DNA of 44,228 nt from Candidatus Woesearchaeota archaeon. GTDB taxonomy: Archaea > Nanobdellota > Nanobdellia > Woesearchaeales > WJIZ01. Below, in pieces: positions 19,081-27,834 of this stretch. The position numbers and the translations under genes were made by a program. The stretch's first letter is position 1. The number at the start of each line of letters is the position of its first letter. The notes below the pieces were generated by a model. That model worked only from the letters and a program-made list of their open reading frames with translations. It searched no databases and was not told the origin of the DNA. The stretch is from positions 1 through 44,228 of the forward strand of contig JAAOYF010000010.1 in NCBI GenBank assembly GCA_018221205.1, written 5' to 3'.

Positions 19081-19560
19081 TTAATTTCTTTCTTTAATTA
19101 ACCGGTCAATATCTGCTTTCATAAAACCTTTTGTTGAATCTATAGTCAAGACCTTGTGCCCATTCTCCTTAGCCTCGATAAAACACACATCAAATATCTC
19201 AGAATCAAGGTTTTCCCGGACCTTTTCTTTAGAATACTTCCTCTTTTCAAGCCTTTTCTTCAATTCAGGAAGCCCACATTTCGTCACAATGACCAGATCA
19301 ACGCATTTCTTGCTAAGATGATGGCTCAACAATGAATCAATGATCAAATCTTTCTTCTTCTCGATCAGGCCGACCAAAAAACGACCCAATTTATCAGTAT
19401 CGACGACATAGGAATCTCTTTTCTTGTCAAAAGAATCATACAATCTCTCTTTCTCGATCAGATTCTTGACATCAATGTATTCATGATCCAATTTCTCAGC
19501 AAGAATCTTCGCCAAAGTCGTTTTCCCTGTTGCCGGAGTCCCAGTTATACAGATAATCAT
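19081..19560 (-). CDS. AK6/Fap7-like adenylate kinase
   Basis: MIICITGTPATGKTTLAKILAEKLDHEYIDVKNLIEKE; ATG at 19560 (the track ORF is over-extended). Confidence 0.88.
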   Translation of the reverse strand: MIICITGTPATGKTTLAKILAEKLDHEYIDVKNLIEKERLYDSFDKKRDSYVVDTDKLGRFLVGLIEKKKDLIIDSLLSHHLSKKCVDLVIVTKCGLPELKKRLEKRKYSKEKVRENLDSEIFDVCFIEAKENGHKVLTIDSTKGFMKADIDRLIKERN

Positions 19561-19633
19561 AAGAAATGTAAGCCTAAACTCTATAAAAATGTATGGAGAA
19601 ACATTAATAAACATGCGCCATCTTAGGGGAGCT

Positions 19634-19951
19634 ATGATAATAACAACCACTCCAGACTTACCCGGAAAAAGGATTACAAAGACACTAGGCCTTGTCAAAG
19701 GAAATATCATCAGGGCGAGGTGGTTCGGCAGAGATATCGCAGCTAGCTTGAAGACGCTCATTGGCGGAGAGATCAAATCCTATACGGATCTCTTGACCAA
19801 AGCAAGAGATGAAGCTATCAGCAGGATGATTGCAGAAGCAAAGAAGATGAAAGCAGATGCAGTCGTGAATGTGCGCTTCTCCACAGCAGATGTCATGCAG
19901 GGCGCAGCTGAAATCTTGGCATATGGAACTGCAGTAAAACTTAAGAAGTGA
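19634..19951 (+). CDS. YbjQ/UPF0145 family protein
   Basis: TTPDLPGKRITKTLGLVKGNIIRAR...GGEIKSYTDLLTKARDEAISRM...ADAVVNVRFSTADVM. Confidence 0.92.
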   Translation: MIITTTPDLPGKRITKTLGLVKGNIIRARWFGRDIAASLKTLIGGEIKSYTDLLTKARDEAISRMIAEAKKMKADAVVNVRFSTADVMQGAAEILAYGTAVKLKK

Positions 19952-20233
19952 TTATTTTGCCTCTTCTAAGCAGCTTTCAAACTCATCTGTTTCTTCCCAG
20001 ACACAATGCCCCAAATCACAGATACAATCCGTCAACTGATAGCATGCATATTCTTCTTTCCATTCACACGTCGTGATGATGTCATCTGCATCAACAGCCT
20101 GAACACATAACTGTCCAGAACACCCGCTCCTTGCACAATCCGTGTCAAATGAGCATTGTACCTCAGTATCACGATAACCTGAATCAGCGCAACCAAGAAG
20201 CAAAAGGCAAAATAAAGAAAGATATGCCCTCAT
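19952..20233 (-). CDS. Small Cys-rich lipoprotein (eight-cysteine-cluster-like) with lipobox
   Basis: MRAYLSLFCLLLLGC|ADSG signal/lipobox; CSFDTDCARSGCSGQLCV...TTCEWKEEYACYQLTDCICDLGHCVW. Confidence 0.85.
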   Translation of the reverse strand: MRAYLSLFCLLLLGCADSGYRDTEVQCSFDTDCARSGCSGQLCVQAVDADDIITTCEWKEEYACYQLTDCICDLGHCVWEETDEFESCLEEAK

Positions 20234-20817
20234 TTCCTCACCTTATAGATGATATATTCTACCACGATGAACAAAACAACGGTAAAGACAGCACCGATCA
20301 TGAACCAGACAGCAGGATGCAATCCTAAAGGCTGCACTATATTGACAACAGGAGCGATGGCAGCCTCTGCAACAGATTCATCAGCCATAGCACGTGTAGC
20401 AAACGCCTTTGGCTCTGCTATCTGCTGTCCGAAATTAAAGAATGATAGGATATAAGATCCGAGCAAAGCAACAACAAATACAGGAAGGATGCTCCGTAAT
20501 TTCTGTTTTAAGCCAAATGTTGATTTAGGAGCGATGATGATATACTTATTTGCTAAGGTGTAATGCATGACCTCTTTTCCCTTCTTTGAATAATGAAATT
20601 CCTCTGCCTCAACTAATTTTCCCTTCACTAATGCCTGTAGATTATAATGGACTGTAGAAATGGGCACCTTTAATTTTTTTGAAAGCTCAGATTCTGTAGC
20701 TTCTTTATCAGCTAAGTAATCAAGGATCTTCCGTGAGGTATCATTGGCCATCACCTGGGCCAATCTTTTTGACTCATCTTCCTTCAGGCTGACGAGCAAA
20801 AACTTTTCTTTTGCCAT
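20230..20817 (-). CDS. Winged-HTH (ArsR-like) regulator with two C-terminal TM segments
   Basis: DTSRKILDYLADKEATESELSKKLKVPISTVHYNLQALVKGKLVEAEE, then hydrophobic segments; stop overlaps the lipoprotein start. Confidence 0.85.
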   Translation of the reverse strand: MAKEKFLLVSLKEDESKRLAQVMANDTSRKILDYLADKEATESELSKKLKVPISTVHYNLQALVKGKLVEAEEFHYSKKGKEVMHYTLANKYIIIAPKSTFGLKQKLRSILPVFVVALLGSYILSFFNFGQQIAEPKAFATRAMADESVAEAAIAPVVNIVQPLGLHPAVWFMIGAVFTVVLFIVVEYIIYKVRK

Positions 20818-20835
20818 AGTGAAGAAGAAGAAAAC

Positions 20836-20848
20836 TCTATATAAATAA
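20836..20848 (-). promoter_or_regulatory. Putative TATA box for the HTH-TM/lipoprotein operon
   Basis: TTTATATAG on the minus strand about 25 nt upstream of start 20817. Confidence 0.45.
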
Positions 20849-20913
20849 CTATCGAAGGCTTCAATCTCGTTAGAAACGAAAAAGTATTAAATCAACCTGG
20901 ACTACCTCAGACC

Positions 20914-21300
20914 ATGGAGATTTCTGTGAAGACCGATGCAAAAGAGGAATTCATAGACATAACCGATAAAGTACAATCGTTAGTATCCTCTTCTGGAGTA
21001 AAACAAGGCATCTGCATCATCCAGTCTCTGCACACCACAGCTGGAATAACTATAAACGAGAATGCAGACCCGGATGTCAAATCAGATATCCTGAAAGCAC
21101 TGAAGATCTTCGATAAGTTCGACTATGATCATGCAGAAGGAAACTCTCCTGCTCACGTGAAGACATCGTTGATAGGACCTTCAACCACAATTATTATTAA
21201 CAATAACAAACTTCAATTAGGTACGTGGCAAGGAATCATATTCGGAGAGTTCGACGGTCCACGGAATAGAAAGGTATCAGTTAAGATAATCAAAGGTTAA
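20914..21300 (+). CDS. YjbQ/UPF0047 family protein
   Basis: GICIIQSLHTTAGITINENADPDV...GNSPAHVKTSLIGPS...LGTWQGIIFGEFDGPRNRKV. Confidence 0.95.
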   Translation: MEISVKTDAKEEFIDITDKVQSLVSSSGVKQGICIIQSLHTTAGITINENADPDVKSDILKALKIFDKFDYDHAEGNSPAHVKTSLIGPSTTIIINNNKLQLGTWQGIIFGEFDGPRNRKVSVKIIKG

Positions 21301-21301
21301 T

Positions 21302-21763
21302 ATGGGAGTCTGTGATATGTGCGGTGCTGAAGACAGCTTATTCAAGACAGAGATAGAAGGCTCAACTCTTACTCTCTGCAGGAACTGCGCAAAATTCGGA
21401 AAAGTCATCATGCCGATAAAAGAGAAGCAGGATATCCCTAAGAAAAGGGAATTTCAGCGTGCCCCTTTGCTCTCAAAAGAGGAGATCTCCCAGGAGATCG
21501 TCGAGAATTACTCTGAGATCATAAAGAAAAAGCGAGAATCATTGGACCTCAAGCAGGAGGATTTCGCAAAAAAGATCAATGAGAAAGTAGCATTGATCCA
21601 TAAGATAGAGACAGGCCATTTCAAACCGAATCTTGTTCTTGCAAGAAAGATAGAGCGTTTCCTTAAGGTGAAATTAGTCGAGCAGGTGACAGGTTCTGCA
21701 TCGACTCCGACCGCAACCGAATCAGATTCATTCACTCTCGGAGACTTTATCCAGGAGAAGTAG
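21302..21763 (+). CDS. mbf1: Multiprotein bridging factor 1 (zinc ribbon + XRE HTH)
   Basis: CDMCGAE...LCRNC; IIKKKRESLDLKQEDFAKKINEKVALIHKIETGHFKPNLVLARKIERFL. Confidence 0.93.
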   Translation: MGVCDMCGAEDSLFKTEIEGSTLTLCRNCAKFGKVIMPIKEKQDIPKKREFQRAPLLSKEEISQEIVENYSEIIKKKRESLDLKQEDFAKKINEKVALIHKIETGHFKPNLVLARKIERFLKVKLVEQVTGSASTPTATESDSFTLGDFIQEK

Positions 21764-22717
21764 GTCAGCATTCAATTTCTTTGAAAAAATCGCAGCTCCT
21801 TGCCAATGCAGATGGTCAGGATCTGAAAAATAGTCCGGATGGTCGAAATAAAGGGAATAATAGTCAAGATAATGATACTCATCGACAATCTCATTGATCT
21901 TTGAAAAGATGAATCCATAATGATCTTCTTTGACAACACCATTCTCCTCGAGAACATCAGCATAGAAGCTCGAGACAGGATAGGTGATGAAGATGGCCTT
22001 GACATCATGTTTTTCCAACAACCGCAGCGTCCTGATGAAATAAGGGAAGCTGATGTCACTTATCCTGCTCTGATTGACATACACACTCAGATATTTCTGA
22101 TACGTGGCTTCTTTCATATCCTTCGCAGAGAAATTCCTCTCGTCCCTGATCCAGCCTTTATGAAGGATCTCAAGATCAGGCTTCTTGAACAAATAAAGAA
22201 ATTCATCAGTATGTCCAAAGAACGGAAAGTACATCTCGACAAAGAAAAAATTAGTGCTGTTCAGGTCATAGATCCTTCGCAGATCAATGTACGGAACAAA
22301 TTCTTTCACCATATACAGGTCATTCTGCCAATTAGGGTCAGCATCAAAGTTAGTCAGGAAGGTGTGCATATCTAATTCTAATAGCACATACTTTATTTTC
22401 ACTCCACTTTCAAGAATCCGCTTCAATTTGAAGTAGCTCTTCCCATATTTCTCACCATTGGTGGCCAGATTCCAGCTGTTAGGGATGAATTCAGGATTCA
22501 CGTCGACAACAGCATGCGAATCTCCGACGATCAGGAACCCTATTTCACCATCCTCAGCAGCAAAATCCCAAAACAATGCATCTTGCCTGTACACAGTATT
22601 GTAGATCAGCACATGATTGATGTAGATAACATTAATAATTAAGATAAGAAGGGCTAAAACTATCAAAAACACCAGACCCCGAAGTCCAATCTTAAAATTG
22701 GAAGTAGATGAACTCAT
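21728..22717 (-). CDS. Membrane-anchored SGNH/AlgJ-AlgX-DltD-like protein
   Basis: N-terminal TM, FLIVGDSHAVVDVNP (Ser motif), DPDHLHWQGAAIFSKKL (Asp-x-x-His type). Confidence 0.75.
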   Translation of the reverse strand: MSSSTSNFKIGLRGLVFLIVLALLILIINVIYINHVLIYNTVYRQDALFWDFAAEDGEIGFLIVGDSHAVVDVNPEFIPNSWNLATNGEKYGKSYFKLKRILESGVKIKYVLLELDMHTFLTNFDADPNWQNDLYMVKEFVPYIDLRRIYDLNSTNFFFVEMYFPFFGHTDEFLYLFKKPDLEILHKGWIRDERNFSAKDMKEATYQKYLSVYVNQSRISDISFPYFIRTLRLLEKHDVKAIFITYPVSSFYADVLEENGVVKEDHYGFIFSKINEIVDEYHYLDYYSLYFDHPDYFSDPDHLHWQGAAIFSKKLNADLLLLDKVSESE

Positions 22718-24134
22718 GTCGACCGAACTCTCCGAATAATATGATGGCTAAGATGATGAAATAGATGACAGCCCACCTCATCCAGGCAGGCTTTTCAGAC
22801 ATGAACTGCCTCATGCCCTGATGACTTTGCATAAGATGCACTATCTCTAAGAAAACAATAGCGAAGATTGCAACCCAAAAATCAAAAACACCCTGTCCAA
22901 GCGTTATTCCCACCAAACTCCAATCAGAGAAGAGATGCGTCACGATATACCACGCTTGACTGATAGACTCTGCTCTGAAGAAGATCCAACCAAAGGTGAC
23001 TAAACTAAAGGTAACAACCACTCTGACCATATGGTGCACAAAAGGCACCTTGACCAATCCAGTCTTCTGCACAAATCTCTCCCTTATTCCCTTTGTCACC
23101 AGAGCAAACACCAGGAAAAACCCATGCAGACCTCCCCACACCAGAAATGTCCAGTTGGCACCGTGCCACAACCCACTCACCAGAAAAACCAATAAGATAT
23201 TCACATACCAGCGAGGAACACTCACTTTATTTCCTCCCAAAGGGATATAGAAATAATCCTTGAACCAGCTTGTCAGAGAGATATGCCATCTCTTCCAGAA
23301 ATCCCTGATGGAAACAGCAGAGTAAGGCCTCTTGAAATTATCCATCAGCCGGAAGCCCATGACTTGAGCAGCACCGATAGCTATGTCGCTATACCCAGAG
23401 AAATCACAATAGATCTGGAATCCAAAGAAGACAGTAGCAAGGATCAGCTGCAGCCCATTAAAACCACCGACATCTCCATATACATGATTGACAAATAATG
23501 CAAGATTGTCAGCGATGACGATCTTCTTGAAGAATCCCCATAGCATCAGCTGCAGCCCTCGGACAATACGCGTGTAATCAAAGGAATGCTTCTCATAAAA
23601 CTGGGGTAAGAGATTTTTCGCACGCTCAATAGGACCGGCGACAAGCTGCGGAAAGTAAGAGACATAGACAGCAAATATCCCAAGATGCCTCTCAGGCCTG
23701 ATTTTTCCCCTGTAGACATCAATAGTATAGCTGAGTGTCTGGAACGTATAGAATGAGATGCCGATAGGAAGCAGCACTTGCAGTGTCAGAGGATTGAACT
23801 GAAAAGAGAACTGCGCGAGGAACTGCCTTGCTTCCTCGCTGAAGAAATTGAAATATTTGAACGCAAATAATAATCCGAGATTGACGGATAGGCTCAGGAC
23901 AAGATACGCCTTTTTGACAGCTTTCTTCGACGCTGAACTCATCCGCAACCCGGCGATATAATCTATCAACGTAGAGATCATGATCAAGATGATATATTCA
24001 GGCTTCCAGCTCATGTAGAAATAATAGCTGCCGAGCAAGAGCAGGATCCACCGGTATTTATGCTTCAGGTTGAAATACAGCAGCACGATTATCGGAAAAA
24101 AGATCAAGAAGTGTATCGAGTTGAATTGCATCAC
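22692..24134 (-). CDS. MBOAT-family O-acyltransferase (AlgI/DltB-like)
   Basis: FNSIHFLIFFPI, SYFPQLVAGPIERAKNLLPQF, SGLWHGANWTFLVWGGLHG. Confidence 0.95.
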   Translation of the reverse strand: MMQFNSIHFLIFFPIIVLLYFNLKHKYRWILLLLGSYYFYMSWKPEYIILIMISTLIDYIAGLRMSSASKKAVKKAYLVLSLSVNLGLLFAFKYFNFFSEEARQFLAQFSFQFNPLTLQVLLPIGISFYTFQTLSYTIDVYRGKIRPERHLGIFAVYVSYFPQLVAGPIERAKNLLPQFYEKHSFDYTRIVRGLQLMLWGFFKKIVIADNLALFVNHVYGDVGGFNGLQLILATVFFGFQIYCDFSGYSDIAIGAAQVMGFRLMDNFKRPYSAVSIRDFWKRWHISLTSWFKDYFYIPLGGNKVSVPRWYVNILLVFLVSGLWHGANWTFLVWGGLHGFFLVFALVTKGIRERFVQKTGLVKVPFVHHMVRVVVTFSLVTFGWIFFRAESISQAWYIVTHLFSDWSLVGITLGQGVFDFWVAIFAIVFLEIVHLMQSHQGMRQFMSEKPAWMRWAVIYFIILAIILFGEFGRHEFIYFQF

Positions 24135-24176
24135 GATTCAGATTCTATCAAAATATAAAAACCTTCTCAAAGTAAG

Positions 24177-24186
24177 TTTTATATAT
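24177..24186 (+). promoter_or_regulatory. Putative archaeal TATA box
   Basis: TTTTATATAT about 22-30 nt upstream of ATG 24208. Confidence 0.45.
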
Positions 24187-24207
24187 CTCCTCCTTGTCTC
24201 AAATAGA

Positions 24208-24453
24208 ATGGGCACGAACACATTCGCAAAGTTATCATTCATTCTCGCATTTTTCTTCTGGATGCCTATGCTGAACTTCTTCACCAACACCCTGGCTGCT
24301 GTTTTCGGCTTTGTCGCTTTGAAGGAGATGAAGAAGACTAAGCAGAAAGGAAAGTGGATGGCCCTTACAGGCATAACAGTCGGTATTGTCGCGACCGTTC
24401 TTACGCTCATCGGAGGCTTTGTCTATTTCTTCTTTCCAGAGATTCTCGCCTGA
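24208..24453 (+). CDS. DUF4190-like small membrane protein
   Basis: AKLSFILAFFFWMPMLNFFTNTLAAVFGFVALKEMKKTKQKGKWMALTGITVGIV. Confidence 0.75.
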   Translation: MGTNTFAKLSFILAFFFWMPMLNFFTNTLAAVFGFVALKEMKKTKQKGKWMALTGITVGIVATVLTLIGGFVYFFFPEILA

Positions 24454-24505
24454 CCACAATCTTTAAAAATGAACTCAAGACCATATCGACTATAAAGAGA
24501 CTGCT

Positions 24506-25741
24506 ATGGACAACATCATCATGACGATAGGAGGCGTATTCTTCTTAGTTCTCTTTAGTTTTCTGCTCTTTGTCTTTGTGGTGTATCTTATCTCTTTATT
24601 CAAAAAGACGGTCCAGGAAGACTTCCAGCCCGCTGTCACGATAATGATTCCAGCCTACAATGAGGAGAAGAACATCAAAAAATGCCTCGATTCAGTGTTC
24701 GGATCAGGCTATCCGAAAGAAAAGATGGAAGTCCTTGTCATTGATGACGGATCTACAGACAAAACAAGGGAGATTGCTTCAAAATATGATATCACTCTTC
24801 TGAAGCAAGACCATAAAGGGAAGTCAGAGGCCATGAACCTTGCAACAAAACACGCAAAGCATGATTTCCTCCTGACAATAGATGCAGACTCCATATTAGA
24901 GAAGGACTGCATAACACTGATGGTCAGGCCCCTCTTAGATGAGACCATAGGAGCAACAACTGGAACGAGCAAAGTGCAGAACACAAATACTATCTGGGCC
25001 ATATTCCAGAACATAGAGTATCATTATAATAATCTCATACGAAGAAGTTTTACTCAGGTCTTCAAGAACGGTATCTGGTTCTTCGGTGCACTAGCCTGTT
25101 ATAGAAAATCAGTCATAGAGAAGATAGGCTATTTCAAGACAGATACGTTATCAGAAGATATGGATATCGCCTTAGAGATCCATAAGGCCGGCCATAGGAC
25201 ATTGCATGTCCATAATGCCCACTGCCTGACAATAGTGCCTGAGACACTCAAGGCACTCTACAATCAAAGGAAAAGGTGGTGGATGGGCGTCTTACAGGCA
25301 CTCATAAAAAACAAGAATATCTCCAAGAGAAATCCTTCGATAGCTTTTCTCTACATCAATCAGTTCTGGTGGTCGATCTACGCCCTCATCTCATTGCCAT
25401 TGATACTCTATCAGGTGAACTACTGGCTGCCTTATAACACTCAATCATTTTCAGCTCTCTTCGGTTATTTATTCAGATGGTTCAGCTTAGCTGGTCCGTT
25501 CTACGTACTCTATAAGATTCCAGTCTGGGGCATCAATTTCTATTCTGTTTTTGGCGTGTTGTCCGGTTTAATCTCCGCAATTCTGATAATAGCCTCTATA
25601 AAGATGTTTAAGGATAATCTAAGCGTGAAAAACCTCTTTGCACTGTTTTTTTACTTCCCCTATACGATAGTTTTAAATATCATGATTACACTCAGCCTCC
25701 TAACGCATAGTTACGGAAAAAAGAGGTATTTCATAAGGTGA
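24506..25741 (+). CDS. Processive family 2 glycosyltransferase (membrane)
   Basis: IPAYNEEKNIKKCLDSV, DDGSTDKT, TIDADS, SEDMDIALEIHKAGHRTLH, QRKRWWMG. Confidence 0.92.
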   Translation: MDNIIMTIGGVFFLVLFSFLLFVFVVYLISLFKKTVQEDFQPAVTIMIPAYNEEKNIKKCLDSVFGSGYPKEKMEVLVIDDGSTDKTREIASKYDITLLKQDHKGKSEAMNLATKHAKHDFLLTIDADSILEKDCITLMVRPLLDETIGATTGTSKVQNTNTIWAIFQNIEYHYNNLIRRSFTQVFKNGIWFFGALACYRKSVIEKIGYFKTDTLSEDMDIALEIHKAGHRTLHVHNAHCLTIVPETLKALYNQRKRWWMGVLQALIKNKNISKRNPSIAFLYINQFWWSIYALISLPLILYQVNYWLPYNTQSFSALFGYLFRWFSLAGPFYVLYKIPVWGINFYSVFGVLSGLISAILIIASIKMFKDNLSVKNLFALFFYFPYTIVLNIMITLSLLTHSYGKKRYFIR

Positions 25742-25745
25742 CTCG

Positions 25746-27080
25746 ATGGATATAGCAGATATTGTACAGTTTTACACTGAGATCGGAAGGTCAGTATTCC
25801 GGAGCTATGCACAATTTGGGCGCCCTTTCCTGGATTTTCTTCATGTGATCTTTGACAAACTGTTCTATGTTTTCCTTTTCCTGGCAGTTATTGTCTCTAC
25901 AGCATATTTCGTCATGTCACTCTTTATCATGTTCAAGAATCCTAAACAGAAAGAGAAGAGATTCCAGAAAGAAAAAGCACCCTTCGTCACGATACAGATT
26001 CCTACATACAATGAATTAGCAGCTTTAAGATGTGCAAAGAAATGCCTCGCCTTCGACTATCCTAAAGGCAAGTACGAAATAATCATCGGAGATGATTCCA
26101 ACAATCCAGAAGTTTCTCAAAAGATTGATGAGTTTGCTGCACAGCACAGCCAAGTGAAGGTGACGAGAAGAGGAAGCAACAAAGGCTATAAGGCAGGAAA
26201 TTTAAATCACATGCTCACACGTTCAAAAGGATCTATTTTGGTCTTATTCGATTCTGATTTTGCTCCTGAAAAGGATTTTTTGAGAAGGATTGTCAATCCT
26301 TTCATCGACGATCCAGAGATAGCAGGCGTCCAGGCACGATGGAAATTCATGGAGAAGAACAAGAACCTTGTCTCCATCCTCGGCTCGACGATCATGAGCG
26401 TCTTCCACAGGGTGTGTCTTCCTTTTATCAATAAGAGATCAGAGATATCATTCCTCTGCGGTTCCGCAGAAGCAGTCAGGAAAAAGGACCTTATTGAATC
26501 AGGGAACTGGCAGACAGGTTCTCTCACAGAAGATATTGAATTCTCATTACGCTTACACAAGAAAGGAAAGAAGATTGTCTATCTTGACGAGCTGGAATGC
26601 GCAGGAGAGGTGCCCCATAAGGCAAAGGATCTCTACAAGCAGCAGATGAGGTGGGCCTACGGCGTCATCACAGCGTTCAGGGAACACTTCAGATCGCTCA
26701 TGACCAGCACGAAAGTGACGCTCAAGCAGAAGCTGCACATAACATTCTTCTGCTCTGGCTATCTATTCTCCTTTGTATTGCTGATGCTCTTCGCTACAGG
26801 ATTCCTGAGCTTCGTTACCCATCCACCGGCTCCGGTGGATTTCGCGAGATTCTTCTCAGAGATGGGCAGGAATATCCTACTCACTTCAGGCATCATCATA
26901 ACCAGTATCTTTGCCCTGGCGAAGGATCATAATCTGAGGAAGTTCCTGGCCATGGTAGGCGCCTCCTTTAGTGTCGGGCTCATCGTCACGTATTATGTCA
27001 ATGTAGGCATCATCAAGGTCATCTTCAACAGGCCGATGCGATGGTATATGCTCTCGAAGAAAGGAAACCTCGAAGCATAA
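25746..27080 (+). CDS. Cellulose-synthase-like family 2 glycosyltransferase
   Basis: IPTYNELAALRC, GDDSN, LFDSDFAPE, TEDIEFSLRLHKKGK, QQMRWAYG plus TM segments. Confidence 0.92.
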   Translation: MDIADIVQFYTEIGRSVFRSYAQFGRPFLDFLHVIFDKLFYVFLFLAVIVSTAYFVMSLFIMFKNPKQKEKRFQKEKAPFVTIQIPTYNELAALRCAKKCLAFDYPKGKYEIIIGDDSNNPEVSQKIDEFAAQHSQVKVTRRGSNKGYKAGNLNHMLTRSKGSILVLFDSDFAPEKDFLRRIVNPFIDDPEIAGVQARWKFMEKNKNLVSILGSTIMSVFHRVCLPFINKRSEISFLCGSAEAVRKKDLIESGNWQTGSLTEDIEFSLRLHKKGKKIVYLDELECAGEVPHKAKDLYKQQMRWAYGVITAFREHFRSLMTSTKVTLKQKLHITFFCSGYLFSFVLLMLFATGFLSFVTHPPAPVDFARFFSEMGRNILLTSGIIITSIFALAKDHNLRKFLAMVGASFSVGLIVTYYVNVGIIKVIFNRPMRWYMLSKKGNLEA

Positions 27081-27111
27081 TTTTTTATAGCAACTTCTCT
27101 TTCCATAATCC

Positions 27112-27789
27112 ATGGATTTCAAGATACCTTCTGGCTCAGACATCATAGATGATTTCCTCGAAGGAGGCTATGAAAAGGATGTCCTCACCACCATATATGG
27201 ACCCTCAGGCTCCGGCAAGACGACGTTATGCATGCTCGCCTCGTTGAATCAGGCTAGAAAAAAGAAGAAAGTCATCTACATCGATTCTGAAGGCGGCTTT
27301 TCCATAGAGCGCTTCAAGCAGCTGGCAGGAGAGGAGTTCCAGGACATCTTGAAGTATATCATGCTCCTCAAGCCAACAAGTTTTGACGGCCAGAATAAGG
27401 CATTAGAAAAGCTGAAATCTCTCATCAATGAGAAGATAGGCCTTATTGTTGTCGACACCCTGACAATCTTCTACCGTCTTGAATTGGCAAAGAAAGAGGA
27501 ATTCAAATCAACAAACAACAAGCTCATCTGGCAGATCTCTTATCTTACCGAAATAGCGAGAAAGCATAATATTCCCATACTGATAACCAACCAGGTCTAT
27601 TCAGATTTCCAGCAAAGAAATAACGTGAAGATGGTCGGTGGAGATATTCTGAAATACCACTCAAAATGCCTTATGAAACTCACCAAGATCAACACAAAGC
27701 GCAAAGCAACATTGATGATCCATAGATCGATTCCAGAGGGAAAAGAGCTGGATTTCGGCATCATAAATGAAGGTATAATTGTCGAATAA
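27112..27789 (+). CDS. radB: RadB-like DNA repair/recombination ATPase
   Basis: YGPSGSGKTTLC, VIYIDSEGGFSIERF, LIVVDTLTIFYR, NIPILITNQVY. Confidence 0.9.
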   Translation: MDFKIPSGSDIIDDFLEGGYEKDVLTTIYGPSGSGKTTLCMLASLNQARKKKKVIYIDSEGGFSIERFKQLAGEEFQDILKYIMLLKPTSFDGQNKALEKLKSLINEKIGLIVVDTLTIFYRLELAKKEEFKSTNNKLIWQISYLTEIARKHNIPILITNQVYSDFQQRNNVKMVGGDILKYHSKCLMKLTKINTKRKATLMIHRSIPEGKELDFGIINEGIIVE

Positions 27790-27799
27790 GGCAATAGCA

Positions 27800-27810
27800 A
27801 CATATATAAA
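27800..27810 (+). promoter_or_regulatory. Putative archaeal TATA box of the acyl-CoA carboxylase operon
   Basis: ACATATATAAA about 25-30 nt upstream of ATG 27835. Confidence 0.5.
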
Positions 27811-27834
27811 GCAAAATGCATTTTTCTGCCTAAT

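Noticed and set aside
21920-22375. 151-aa plus-strand ORF
   Set aside because: Antisense to the SGNH-like gene; shadow ORF
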